This document shows, one piece after another, positions 35,407 through 46,378 of a stretch of 64,000 nt of DNA. Origin of the DNA: Trichaptum fuscoviolaceum (lineage: Eukaryota; Basidiomycota; Agaricomycetes; Hymenochaetales; Trichaptaceae); the NCBI GenBank assembly GCA_910574455.1, contig CAJSYZ010000006.1:605981-669980 (forward strand), in the 5' to 3' direction. The notes below the pieces were generated by a model. The model was not told the origin of the DNA and did not search any database. It worked only from the letters and a program-made list of their open reading frames with translations. Within the stretch, counting starts at the first letter, position 1. Each line of letters begins with the position of its first letter. A program made the translations under genes and the position numbers.

Positions 35407-38400
35407 CTATAAGTCTGCGAAACCAAATTGACAGTCGTCGTCGCTTTCGTGTGCTGCATCTTCGTCTGAGCTTGGGTCGATATTTGTGTCGTCTTCAATG
35501 TCGTCTTCATCGTATTCTTCATCGTCCTCTACTTCTCCTTCTCCCTCAGAGCAGTCGTCGTCTTCGTTGTCTTCCTCTAGGTTGGGGCCTGAAAACAAGC
35601 TTGGATCTACTTCATCGTCATCGTCGTCGTCATCGTCTTCGTCTTGCGGCTCTTCTCTCCTTCGTCTGATCCCATCCGATAAAAGTTGCTCGTCAAATTG
35701 TCGGGTAGTAGTGTGGCCAATTCCGCCACCTCTGGAACGCATGACCGAGTCTCTGTCGGCAAACAGACCAATGTTAAATAATTGCCATTCATCTACCCCC
35801 AGATTCGACTTCTCATGAGAAGAGAATGCCGGTATCAGATGGACTGCTCTGACGATCTCAGAGGGATCAAGAAATCGAAAGGCGTTAGGATCTTCGCGAT
35901 CACAAAGTTCCAGTGTTGTAAGGCGTTTCTTTTCGAACGGTCCTACGTCTTCAGATATGTCTTCAAAGTTGCGAACCCACATAAATTGAATTAGCGAGTA
36001 TTCCAGGTGATCTGAACTGTCCCTGTAGGCCGCTTCTACATGAAAGATTCCCTTTACTCGTGCATAATCGTACGGACGATATCCAGTTTTGCTGAGAATC
36101 ATCACATCCCTGCGGGATTTTGGGTTGACAGAATGGTATCCGCGTTGAAGGTCGTATGTATCGTAGTAGAGTTTTAATACGCTATGTTGGTATATTCGGT
36201 TGCCCTTGAACAAGATTTTGGTAACGTCAGATCCACGACCGAGGCGTGTTACAATGTGCTTGCGAAGATTGGGTAAGAAATGTTGAAACGAAGGATCGTT
36301 CTTGTTCGTCTGTAGTACCCAGTGGTACAAATCGATGGGAGATTTCTTCGAGAGTGATATCTGATAGTCCAGTACATCGAGGGGGTCCATTTCTGCTGAA
36401 GGTTCGTTCAATTCTGCGGCAGACAGTGCGTCCATGGCCTGTTTTGCTGTATTCACGAGACGCTGGCGCCCTTCCATGTTACAGATTTGTTGAACAGCAT
36501 TCTTCTTGTTTGTACGATCATATAAGTTCTTTGAGCTCCTATGCATGAGCTCTCCCTTGATTATTGTCAGTCATGTAAATTATGTCGTGATCTGTTTTAC
36601 TCACAATCTGTGTATTGTAAGAGTCCGTGGTACCGACTCGCCGAATAGCACCAGCAACTTTAGATAATGAGTGGAACTTGTATGTGTTGATGTTCAGTAC
36701 TTTCTGATTCGGCTTTAGTGGTCCTCCGGTATTTTCTTTGCCTTTGCCTTTCTTCACTAAGGCAGCTGTCCTTCGGCCGCGAGCAGCGGTCTCTTTCGGA
36801 AGCTCTTTGGTATCGTAAATTGCGCAAGTGGTCTTCTTGAATCTGCGCACCAGACGACCAAGCGTCTTCGTCTCGGCTTCGAGCAGTTGTACTGTAGTCT
36901 CCGTGTGCAGACGAAGCTTAGCTAAAGCATGCCAGGTTGCTAGTGAGAATAGGAGATCCAGTACGATTTTGTTGTCTTTCGGGGGTAGAAGACCGTCGAA
37001 GACCGGCATAGCACACTGTAACATATCTTCGAAATCTCGACCTGCTAGCTTCGTCATCGAGGAAACATTACTGGGGAAGCGTCTGATTGTAGCGAACGTG
37101 GGCACATTCCTGTACCTCTTATCGAGTTCGGACAAGGCATTTCCTCCTGCTGCCACGAGGATCCGCAGAAGATGAGTAAAGATTGATTTCCATACGCCTA
37201 ACTCGAATTCGTGAAGGATGTCTGGCACAAAGAGATCATAAAAATTGAAGTTCTCGTCTGGCAAAGTTGAGAATGCATTGCAACAGGTAATAGCGAGCCC
37301 AGGTTGTCTAGCTTTCTTTGGACTTTCTTGCTTCCAATTGCTCGCCCTTCTTTGAATATGCGTCGCCTTGCCATTTCAATCGCCTTGCGTCTGGCTATGT
37401 TGTCGATTCGAGACTTAGCTCGACGCTGTTCGTCCTTGAATGTACCCATTTCGTGTATGTCTTCTTTCAGTATAAAACATGTTGGACAGGGAAACGTTGC
37501 CAGGAACTTGATCAATGCTATCAATGCTCTGTTATAATAATGGTTAGAAGCCGCTAGCTTAACGAGTGCGCTTGACTTACTTCTCAGGGTAATCGGCAGA
37601 GTAAGTTATTAATCGAGGGAAAAATCTTCGAAGGATATGATCGACGCATTCGACAAGGATTCCATCTCTGTATGCTTGAATAAAAGCCGGGTTAAGAAGG
37701 ACAATGAGGAGGACAGAGTGCATCAGTTCGCGTTTGAGGTGCGTGATCATGCTTGCAGATGCGAGTATCCCAAAAAGTGCGAAGTATAAATCCTGAAGTT
37801 TGTCCTTTGGCAAAGTTGGAATGTACGCAAGGTGATGTCCAGTACCAGATGTTGGTTTCCCTCGAATATACTTGGAGTGTCCTCCGAAGAACATGTATAA
37901 CGGCCAGAGAGAAGCGGAGCCAAAGTTTGTCAGATGTGTCGCGTCCGACCACAGCATCAGAGGCAATACAATATTTTCGATTTTATCGTTGTCTGCTGTG
38001 GATGATCGTATCTCTTCGTGAGCTTCTAGCCATGTATCCGAGGTATATAACTCTCCGTAAACACGCTGAGGTTCTGAATTTTCTGTCGGCGTCCAATATT
38101 CCGCGTAAGGGGAATAATGAAGAGTATGTGCTATGTCGGACTGTAGACTTTCTGTTATCGTTTCAACCAGTGGGCGATGGAAAAGTCCTTCGACCTCGAG
38201 TTCTGGAAAGGCCTCCTCTTTAGATTTCTTCACCCCTTCTACCGGTAGCCGCACTTTCACAGTTGATTCAATCCAACCGTCCTCGACTAGTTGTGATTTA
38301 CGGTTATAAGCGTCAAGTGCAGCGTTGGCTTGAGCCGCGTGGAAGGAAGTCAAGTCTGAGGCACAGAAATCCGTTGCCAGTATTACTTCATAGACGAGGC

Positions 38401-39053
38401 GATCTAACTCTCGATTACTGATTTTTGGTCCCGAGTTCGCCCAGTGAGCCAGTCTAAACCATGTAATGTTGCGGAGAGGTGCTTTCGGACCCGTCCATAG
38501 ATGAGAATAATCTTTTGCTGTCGGGGGATGTGGCTTCTCTGGCTCGTTGGTTGGGAAGTCTATGTATTCGCGACTGAGACCGTTGTCGTCGGCTTTGGTC
38601 CATTCTTTTCGCCGTGGTTTGACAGGTACTGGTGCTGGCGGCGGCTCGATATCCATGTCAAAGGCGGTTTCGACGTGAGCCAGCGTCGGTGTAACACTGG
38701 AGGGAAGGAAGTCCTTGTAGATTGTAGTCCCTCGCCTTTTTCTCTTCCCTCCTTCAATGACCAGAGGCTCGTCAAATAATGCCTGCATATATGTACGTCA
38801 TGAGAACAGTGAAAGGAAATATCAAATTATTAATGCTTACCTTCGGTCGATTCTCTTGAATATCGGGAACGATTTGCACGTCTTCTTCCATGGCTAATAA
38901 CAGTGAGTCTTCTGGTCGTTCTACGGGGAGATGGCGCTTTCGTTTCCGAGCGGGAGGGCCATTGCATTTATCCACATGGCGATAATACCAAGTCTCGGTT
39001 GTTTTGATTTTTTCAAAGCATTTAAAGCAAGTTCTATTCTCCTTAGTAGTCAT
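35407..39053 (-). CDS. Plavaka-type transposase, nearly intact
   Basis: Exon 1 (39053-about 38840) starts with a Cys/His finger, 'CFKCFEKIKTTETWYYRHVDKC'-like (C-x2-C, then H-x3-C). Exon 2 (about 38787-37583) has 'HLWTGPKAPLRNITWF', 'GLFHRPLVETI', YGELYTSDTWLEAH, the RNase H-fold segment LPLMLWSDATHLTNFG with the first candidate catalytic Asp, GHHLAYIPTLP and YSADYPEK. Exon 3 (from about 37530) has FPCPTCFILKEDI, then the second catalytic region FVPDILHEFELGVWKSIF. A last intron (about 36555-36605) leads to GELMHRSSKNLYDRT, then FMWVRNFEDI, 'IVRAVHLIPAF' and a very acidic tail. One base (an A) appears missing near 37278, between exon 3's start and FSTLPDENF. Otherwise the gene is complete, unlike the dead copy at 4.3 kb. 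It provides the mobility function of the 12.6-kb element. Confidence 0.85.
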
Positions 39054-39289
39054 CGTTGTTTTTGGGATGGGGGGAGAGACGCGACGAGGAAGTCATCGCG
39101 CTTTTTGTTTTGTTGTGCCATGACATATTGACAGGCGCGCGTTTAAGTTTTGACATATGCATGTGACACTCACGTGATCACGTCGCGACTATATTAAAGA
39201 TTCAAAGCGCGATGAATCCCCCCGTTCTCTTCTTCCCTCTATCTGCTTCCCTGCTATCCTATTGAGACCTACTCCCTACGATATTTGAC

Positions 39290-41213
39290 ATGTCTAAGAG
39301 GTCGAATCACGTAGTTAGCTCTCGCAACAAAGATCGATATACCGCCCCTACGTCCTCGAACGGATATTTCAATTCCGACGCGACTGTGCATGACTCGACT
39401 ATGCGCGACTCGACTGTGAGCTTGAGTCAGCAGCAGCAGCAAAGACAGACGCTCGCAAAGCGCACTTTGCAGAATGACGATGGTGACGAAGATGACGATG
39501 AGGTGGAGGAGGTAAACAAAGTAGTCGATGAGGAGGAAATACGGTACGTTACACAATCATTATACTCGATCTTCTCTATCCTCATCGGAAGTTTGTATAC
39601 AGTTCCAATGTCATACAACGTTTTAGACTTAGAAGCCGTTGGATCGAGCGAGGAGTCGCATTGTTTCTGCGATTGGATCAGCTTTTCGTTGTCACGGACG
39701 CTCTTTCGAGGAAGAGGTCTAAGAAATGGGCTAGCAAGCTTCAGAGGAAGTCAGACGAGAAGTCCTTGGCATTATAGTAATTATGAATGGTCTCTTAACT
39801 CGGCATCGCTAACCGAAAGTAAATGCATAGCAACGAAGAAGAAATTGCTAAGTATATGCAAGTTTTGGAATTCATAGAGAGCATTGCAGCTGAGGACGAG
39901 GATTCGGAAGAATACCTTCGTACCGTAAGGAACAGTACAGAGGCAGTGAAAAAGGAGTTTGCTAAGATTGTGAGTTATGTGCTTGATCGATTAAAATACT
40001 TTACTGAGGGATTTCTCCTCTCCAGATCGCTGAGTCAGCAGGCAATGCTCGGGCAGATGACACTTCATGCATCAAGACAGAAATTTTGCCTTTGATACAT
40101 GTAGTTCTGGGGACGGCCCTCACACCAACAATCCCATCAGCGAAAGCTGCTTCAAAGGAAAAGCGCGGCCTCAACCATCCGTACATCTTCGACCTTCTGA
40201 TCCCCCCTGTCTTGGCAGAGCGATACGAAGGCGATGATGAAGAGAAAGAAAGGCGAGTAACATACTCAGTCGGCCTGTCTTTAACACAAACTGTTACTAA
40301 CTTTGAATCTCAAGATTCCGAGAAGAAGTATTAGGAGATAAGATATTTATTGATGAACTTTACTTTCCTGCGTTCGTCTACAATTTTACTACGTCTGACG
40401 AATACCCGTCTGGCGAAAACGTATATAAACCTGGCCATACGAAGTCCGGACTCTTCTATTGGCTATCTTCCTATCAGAGTCAGTACGGACTTCGTAATCA
40501 CATTTCTGGATACTAACTTTTCGTCCATTCTATAGGTTGCTAAAGTCATCCTGACTTCGCCGAGTGCTGCCATTGAAGATCAATATCAGAGGTCAACTCG
40601 CAGCGGAAACGCGTCTATTCATGGCATCACTACTATAACGCCGGAGATAATCGCATACGTCAATGTCCATGTACGTTAAAGATTAATAGTAGATCATACT
40701 GAGTGTTGACAAGACATTACAGGTCTACCTTGCTCTGAGTCCAGCGGCGAAATGGACAAAGAAAGCTGGGTTCTTTAACTTGAAGACATTCTACTACAAA
40801 ATACTGCGGTTCTTCAAGGGCTCTCACCCTGTGTGGCAGACTAATGTTCTGAATTGGTGGCAAACGTGAGTCTATTCCATCATTCCTGCATATCACAATC
40901 AAAGACCTGAATATGAAACAGCCAGATTTTCCCCGACGAGATGAAAGCAGCCCAAGCGTGCGCGCACGGACAAGGGGGGTACGCTCGCCGACTTCATGCT
41001 GTCAGACGACGAGGAATTGGCTTCAGGCGTCGAGAATGAAGACAACAACAGCGATAGAGAAGGAGAAGGAGTAGAAAGAGAAGTGGAAGAAGAAGAAGAA
41101 GAAGAAGAGGTGCCTGTTGTAAGAAAGACTCCGGCGCAGTCGCAAACGCAGATGAACTCGCAGTCGCAAGCGTCCTTTTCACGGAAAGGCCCGGGTAGAG
41201 GTAATAAGAACTA
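39290..41213 (+). CDS. DUF6698-like protein (transposon cargo)
   Basis: Start ATG 39290, with a Ser/Gln-rich and acidic first exon. Later exons, with introns at about 39543-39609, 39775-39830, 39969-40024, 40253-40315, 40536-40540 (uncertain), 40672-40722 and 40866-40920, give 'ALFLRLDQLFVVTDALSRKR', 'EIAKYMQVLEFIESIAAE', KRGLNHPYIFDLLIPPV, then the domain core 'VAKVILTSPSAAI', 'STRSGNASIHGITTITPEI', 'FYYKILRFF' and NWWQTQIFPDE. The RSGNA.IHG and WW..QIFP motifs are characteristic of the fungal DUF6698 family, known from many Agaricomycete genomes, function unknown. After FPDE the frame must shift by one base (run of A at about 40944) to reach the long acidic tail ending at 41213; otherwise it stops at about 41040. 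Gene order and orientation diverge from the transposase (237 bases between starts), so they may share a promoter. Confidence 0.7.
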
Positions 41214-41639
41214 AAGCTGATAAGGACTGGAATTACTATTATAATAGAAGTATAGATTAGAAGCACAAGGATGGAACTAATCTGTAGATAAGATTTAAGC
41301 ATAGCCTGTACTCGATAAAGATATGTAGCTTTATGTACTACTAGAAGACAAATATAGCTGTAGCATTTGAGACGAACAGTCGATTGACCATTGATGAGTT
41401 TTGCGCCGATTTGAAAGAACACGGGACTTTATAGGAGCCCTCTAGAATACTCAGATAAATATCTGTTTGGTCTCGCGAAGGCGTAAATCAAGCCAGACTT
41501 AAGGAGTGAATCAAGATCGAGTTGCGGACAATTGACCGTGGGAACATTTGTTTGCAATAAATAGGACGCGTCGCGACTTGCATATACGCGTCGTCTCTCT
41601 CTTCTACCCCTCCACCAACATCGTTCCTCAGCGTTACTC

Positions 41640-42890
41640 TACACTCCTTTCTATCGAAAACAAATGGGCACGACAAGGTGAGTGATACATATTGAATCTG
41701 GTTCACGGTAGCTATGGGATATTGAGTCTCGTTCACTCGCTCACTGTGGCTGATACGATACCAACATCGACCCTGAGCGTTACTCAACCCTCCTTTCTGA
41801 TCGACGCTCAGGGCCAGTGAGCACGTAAAGGTGAGTTTTACGTTTGTTACACTCGTTCCTGACCCGCATTTACTCATTCATCAATATGTGCCACCCGGCT
41901 GTTACGACACTTAGGTTCACGGGTTACGACACACGGTTAGTTGTGATATGGGGTTGAGGTAAGTAACGTACATTACTCTACTGTGATCATAGCTTCAACT
42001 TACTGTACGTTAGGCCTAGATACAGACGCATATATGCTGTTAACAACGGTACGTAACCTTTAGCTAACTGAAACCTTATTAACCGACATTTCCCCATATC
42101 GTAGCGTCGCTTTATATAGGCCACGGTCATCGGGCTGGTTAAGTGCCTGAAGACGCCGTGATGCTTTCTTCTTTGGGCTAGAATCTGCTCACAAGGACCT
42201 GACTTTTCAGGGCCGCGTGAGACACAAGGTACGAGTGTATTAAAAATGCCTCAACTGATTCCTTATCGACGAGTCTCAGGCGAAAGTCCGGGCCGTGCTA
42301 AGGTGCGAGTATCTGCTTTTACTTAACGAGCTTCAACTGATCCCCCTTCATTCAATACTTTCCCTTCCGTATGCGAAGGGCAGACACAGGTTCGTGAGGA
42401 CGACACGCCGACTGAAGAGTCTCAGGCGAAAGCCTCTGGGCTGCGTTCATGGTACGCGCATTCGCTTCCTGGTTTACAAGCCACGGCTAATTATTCTTCA
42501 CTCCGTACTTGGCCTTCATAGTGCAAAAGCAGACGAAGGTTCGTGAGGTTGAGGCTGTAATGAAAGAGACTGAATCAAAGTACGTACATCCGTTATTTGT
42601 TCTTCAGTCTACACTAACTCCCGCATCATTCCATGCTTTTCCTCCCCTTTGTGACGAACAGAAGAAGGTCGTGAGGTTGACGCTCTGGTCGTCAAGACAG
42701 TCGCCTCCCATACTGATACGGTGCTTAAACGTGAGCACCTTCACTGCTCTCGCTGCTCTCGATTTTTAACGTTCTCAGACAGATGACGATGCCCGGCGAC
42801 ATCATCGGGCTTACTTCGGCGGTGCCAAGGATTCCGTCGACACTTGCGAAGGTGAACATGAGGACGTAGCTAGGTACCTGTGTATATAGT
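41640..42890 (+). other. Possible mini-exon gene with repeated exons
   Basis: A chain of short segments, each ending in AAGGT or CAGGT-like donors and preceded by pyrimidine-rich tracts, runs on the plus strand. At least three segments are alike, containing GAGTCTCAGGCGAAAG (about 42270 and 42417) and AGACGAAGGTTCGTGAGG (about 42389 and 42531). The last readable segment (about 42781-42870) gives DDDARRHHRAYFGGAKDS and then GEHEDVA. No domain is recognised and the exon chain could not be fixed. It may be an untranslated or decaying gene. Confidence 0.3.
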
Positions 42891-43508
42891 AGCATTAATA
42901 TAATTTGCTTTTCATATTACAATGGCCTGCAATTAGAAGCTAGCTAGAAAATGTAATGGAATCCGCTAAACTAGGTCTGGAATGGTGACGGGATATAAGC
43001 TAATTTCATATAATATAAGTCTCATAACCCCTTACATTCCTTCAGAATCTTGTATATGCGCTATAAGTCTGGCGACGTTTACAAGCAGTTATGTAGACTA
43101 TAATGGCTATAATTAAATGTAATGCGTCATAATGCAATGTAAGACGCACAATGATTACGGAGCTTATATGTCATTACATGTCATATAATCCTCATAATCC
43201 ATTATAATCTCTCACAATCACATATAAGCACCATAAGTCTGGTAGCAATTATAAGCAAATACGGAGATGATAATGTCTGCAATCGATCATAAGCCTTCAT
43301 AATGTAAGATAAGGGGTACAATTATTATGAAGATTATATTGCATTTCAAAGATTACAAGGCCAGTAATCGGTTGTAATGTCCAAAAGATATTATTGGCAT
43401 TGTAAGCTCATATAAGGTAGACTGCGGTTTATAGTGAATTACTTGGGAATATAAACGGTATATGACGATTATGACGATTTTGGGGTCTTATATGCGATTA
43501 CGCAGTCT
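42891..43508. repeat. Right subterminal AT-rich repeat region of the transposon
   Basis: No gene. Many degenerate copies of TTATAATC, CATAAG and ATATAAG words occur in both orientations, mirroring the left end at 30963-31260. Probably the subterminal repeats of the 12.6-kb element. Confidence 0.65.
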
Positions 43509-43814
43509 ATAATCCGTTTCCCTTTCTCCCGATGTCAATGGCCTTGAGCTGCAAGATGTCGCCTCAGCGAGCAATAGTTCCACTTCATCCTATTGCAGAA
43601 ATTAACTATAACCAATAACACTACATAAGATGGAAGTGCGACCAATGACAGGTTCCCACTTTCAAAGTAGGTGGAAGAGCTTGGCCGTGGACCGTATGCA
43701 GTGAAACAAAGCCAGAACTCTGCGGTCCCTGCTAAATAAAGTTGCTAAAGTTGCGGCAGCAGGATGGATAGCATCAGCTACTAGCAACCGAGGAATACTT
43801 AGTCGATATACGGT

Positions 43815-44992
43815 TCATGTCGCTTCTAGCTTCATGGTGTATGCAGAAGAAGCAGTGTTATACCGAGAGTCGTGGTACTCATCATCGTTGAGGTCCACCC
43901 ATTCCACGTCGCTTTCCGACTCGCTAAACGCAAGATCGTCCCATCCCAATGACTCGACATCATCGTTTTCCGTAACAGGTGAGTGAAGCGTAGGAGAAAA
44001 GACACGTGGATCAATGTTGCTGAGCTCCTTGTGTGCGTACTCGAACTCGGTCAATAGTGGCTCCAGCTGGACGAAAGAAGCCACAGGCATTCCGTGTCCT
44101 CCACGAGCGGCGTTCGAGAAGGACTCGGTTAGAAGGGGCTCGAGAGAGGAGGAAGAGTCGTTCATGTCCGGCATATTATTACAGCAGTCGTCGTCGTGCG
44201 ACCAGCAGCATGGGGCACTCCATGGCCCGAAGTCGTCCCCCCATCCGAAATCGTAAGAGAAATCAGTCCCAGAGGTGTTCGACTGTGCGTCTGAGACATC
44301 TGCGACAAATTGCTCCGCCACTCGCTCGAGGGCCGCGAAGGTATAGACCTGGCTAGCGCGAGGTTGCTCTGAAATGCATGATGAATGATGCGACGCAACC
44401 TGAGAATATATGAGGAGCTCACTTTTATTCTTGCGAGCGCGAGCAGGTCGAGCGATGCTCAGCAGGTCGACTTCGACGCGCTGCCTCATCCCAGCATCGT
44501 TATTCCAAGCATAGTCACATCGAGCGGACTCGGTCAAAATGTCCATGTCGACTCCTTCATCGTCTAGTTGACAACGGTAAGTCTTGTTGGTCTTATTCAG
44601 ATGCAACATATTCTCGTGTATCGCGTTATCAATATGCCGACCGTAATTGCGCCCGGGTGTGGTAATCTGGCCGGAGCTCGAGCCATAGCCCTTGTGTGAC
44701 TTCCAGGGCTTGAGTGTAGCACCTGCTAGTTGTGATTGATGTTTGCTACGGTCCGTCTGCGAGTTCATTCGAATATTAATTCGGCACAGATAAATGGAGT
44801 AATTACGACAAGTACCTTATGTAGACGCGTCTGCCTTGCGGTGTGGTTGGCACGAGTATCTTTGAATCCCGACATAATGGATGTTGTAGATGGGCGATCC
44901 CCGTTTAGTGGGTTACTAGAGGTAGGGGAGTGTGATCTGGATGAGCTCAAAGGGCTCGATGGTGCAGCTTCTATCGTAAAGCCATAGATCAT
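43815..44992 (-). CDS. Uncharacterised acidic protein, two exons
   Basis: Exon 1 (44992-44816, 59 codons, MIYGFTIEAAPSSPLSSSRS) ends at a GTACTT donor. The acceptor GCAG at 44760-44757 joins in phase to exon 2 (44756-43815), giving a 372-residue protein. The second half is acidic, Ser-rich and carries several Trp-acidic motifs (DFSYDFGWGDDFGPW, SLGWDDLAFSESESDVEW). No domain is recognised. An activation-type or interaction-type tail is only a guess. The gene lies 280 bases outside the right end of the 12.6-kb transposon. Confidence 0.6.
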
Positions 44993-46378
44993 TTATACGA
45001 ATAGCATGACAGCCCGAGTCATCGCTTTCATATAATTTTAGCTTAAGAGCCGAGTCATCCAATTTGCGAGTCAACACTTGCCAGCTTCTTCGCTGTGATG
45101 GCTCGCCCTATTTGAGCGTTCGGCTGTATAGCATAGCCATCTATAGCACACGCCCGTACACGTAGCTGTGCAAGATCAGTACAGCAGTGCAGTACCTATG
45201 GCAAGCATGACTGCTATGCAATAATATGCATATTATAGCAGATATCCAAGTCAATAGGATGTGAGAAGGTTGAAGAGGTCGACGGCGAGGCACAGTCACA
45301 GACTCACAGAAATGCATGTTGCAATTATGCGATATTTTAGCAATTCGAGCGAGACGCCTGTATTGCAATGAGCACTTTCCGAGACAATAGATTCTTGACA
45401 AACAAATAAAAAGGAGCATAAGCCCATTCTAAACGAAGAGCGCAGATTCCTCACCACTGAAAAATCTAATCCAAGTTGATGAAGGTGAAAATAATACATA
45501 GAGGTAGCCGAACCGGCACCGGCTCCGACTCTTCAAGTTCGGGACCGTGACAGCGTGGCTAATGCAACACTGGCAGTCACATAGTTGTCACAAGCATTTA
45601 TGTCACGCGTTAAGCTGCCAGCCTGAGTGTTGCGAGTTGTCTTTTGACCACAATGAGTTCAGGCCGCAATGTAGCCAGGGCACTCGTAAATCACTATCAA
45701 GCTATTTCTTGAAATTCGCTGTGGATCTCTTCAACATATTAGAGTGAGTCTTTTTATGGGAAGATCTGACTCCGTTTGGTTCAGCACTTTCTCAGACCCT
45801 CTCAGGCTGACATGCTATATTCGGAGTAGATTACATTCTGTAACATGGTCTTTCTTGCCTCCTTCGTTCATGAGGTATTAGGCCCGCAGTCAATTCTCTA
45901 TAGAGAGAATCTCCCAAATCGATGTCAGGCTGTATGTACTATTGTCAGTGCGCGGCTCACTAAGTACGATCAATGATCGAGATGTGAGACCAGACATTGT
46001 CGAGGTCGTCATCTCCGTCCTGATATCTCATGAAATGCTATCCCTCTGGGAAACGGTACGTGTTGTACTTCTTAAAAAGCATGATCATCAGAATTGGTAA
46101 CTTACTCACTTCGAACATTCATTACTGTATTAGGTTTCTGTAAGCCATCAGATGGTGGTGCTACTTGTCATGCTGGGAATGGCTTAAAGCTACATTGGCC
46201 TGTGATCACGCTGCTCTCGCTTCCCCTGTGCTCTGTTAAACCCTCCTATCTTGTAACTTGATATTGGTTCGCAAAGTAACGCGCTGGTAGGTGTTACTGC
46301 AATACGATTGTGCACTCGAACGACCGTACTGAATTTGTATACGCACAGGCCGTTCTCATTCTCCCCGAAGCGGGCTGG
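44993..46378. other. Intergenic stretch, no recognised gene
   Basis: Short frames only. Positions 45500-45640 carry CACTGGCAG, TTCAAGTT, GCCGGTTCGG-like and CCAGCCTGAGTG words. Positions 45660-46140 have some coding-like fragments with possible donors (45743, 45997) that I could not join. Confidence 0.5.

Larger units (their letters stand above)
30937..43534. mobile_element. 12.6-kb Plavaka-type DNA transposon with cargo genes
   Basis: Positions 30937-30962 and 43509-43534 are inverted copies (25 of 26 matching) opening with CATCGGGAGAAAGGGAAAC. Inside each end lie several hundred bases of AT-rich sequence full of TTATAAG, ATAATCC and TACGGA words (about 30963-31260 and 42900-43508), as expected of subterminal transposase-binding repeats in CACTA-like elements. 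The enclosed genes include a Plavaka transposase, which fits such an element. No clear target-site duplication is seen at the outer edges. The single-element reading is inferred from the inverted ends plus the transposase. Confidence 0.75.

Noticed and set aside
35407..36546. Acidic C-terminal part of the transposase as a separate gene
   Set aside because: A donor at about 36605 and acceptor at about 36556 join it in phase to the upstream transposase exon.
30937..43534. TET/JBP dioxygenase gene in the large transposon
   Set aside because: Such genes are known from KDZ elements of basidiomycetes, so I looked for an HxD-type dioxygenase core; none was found.
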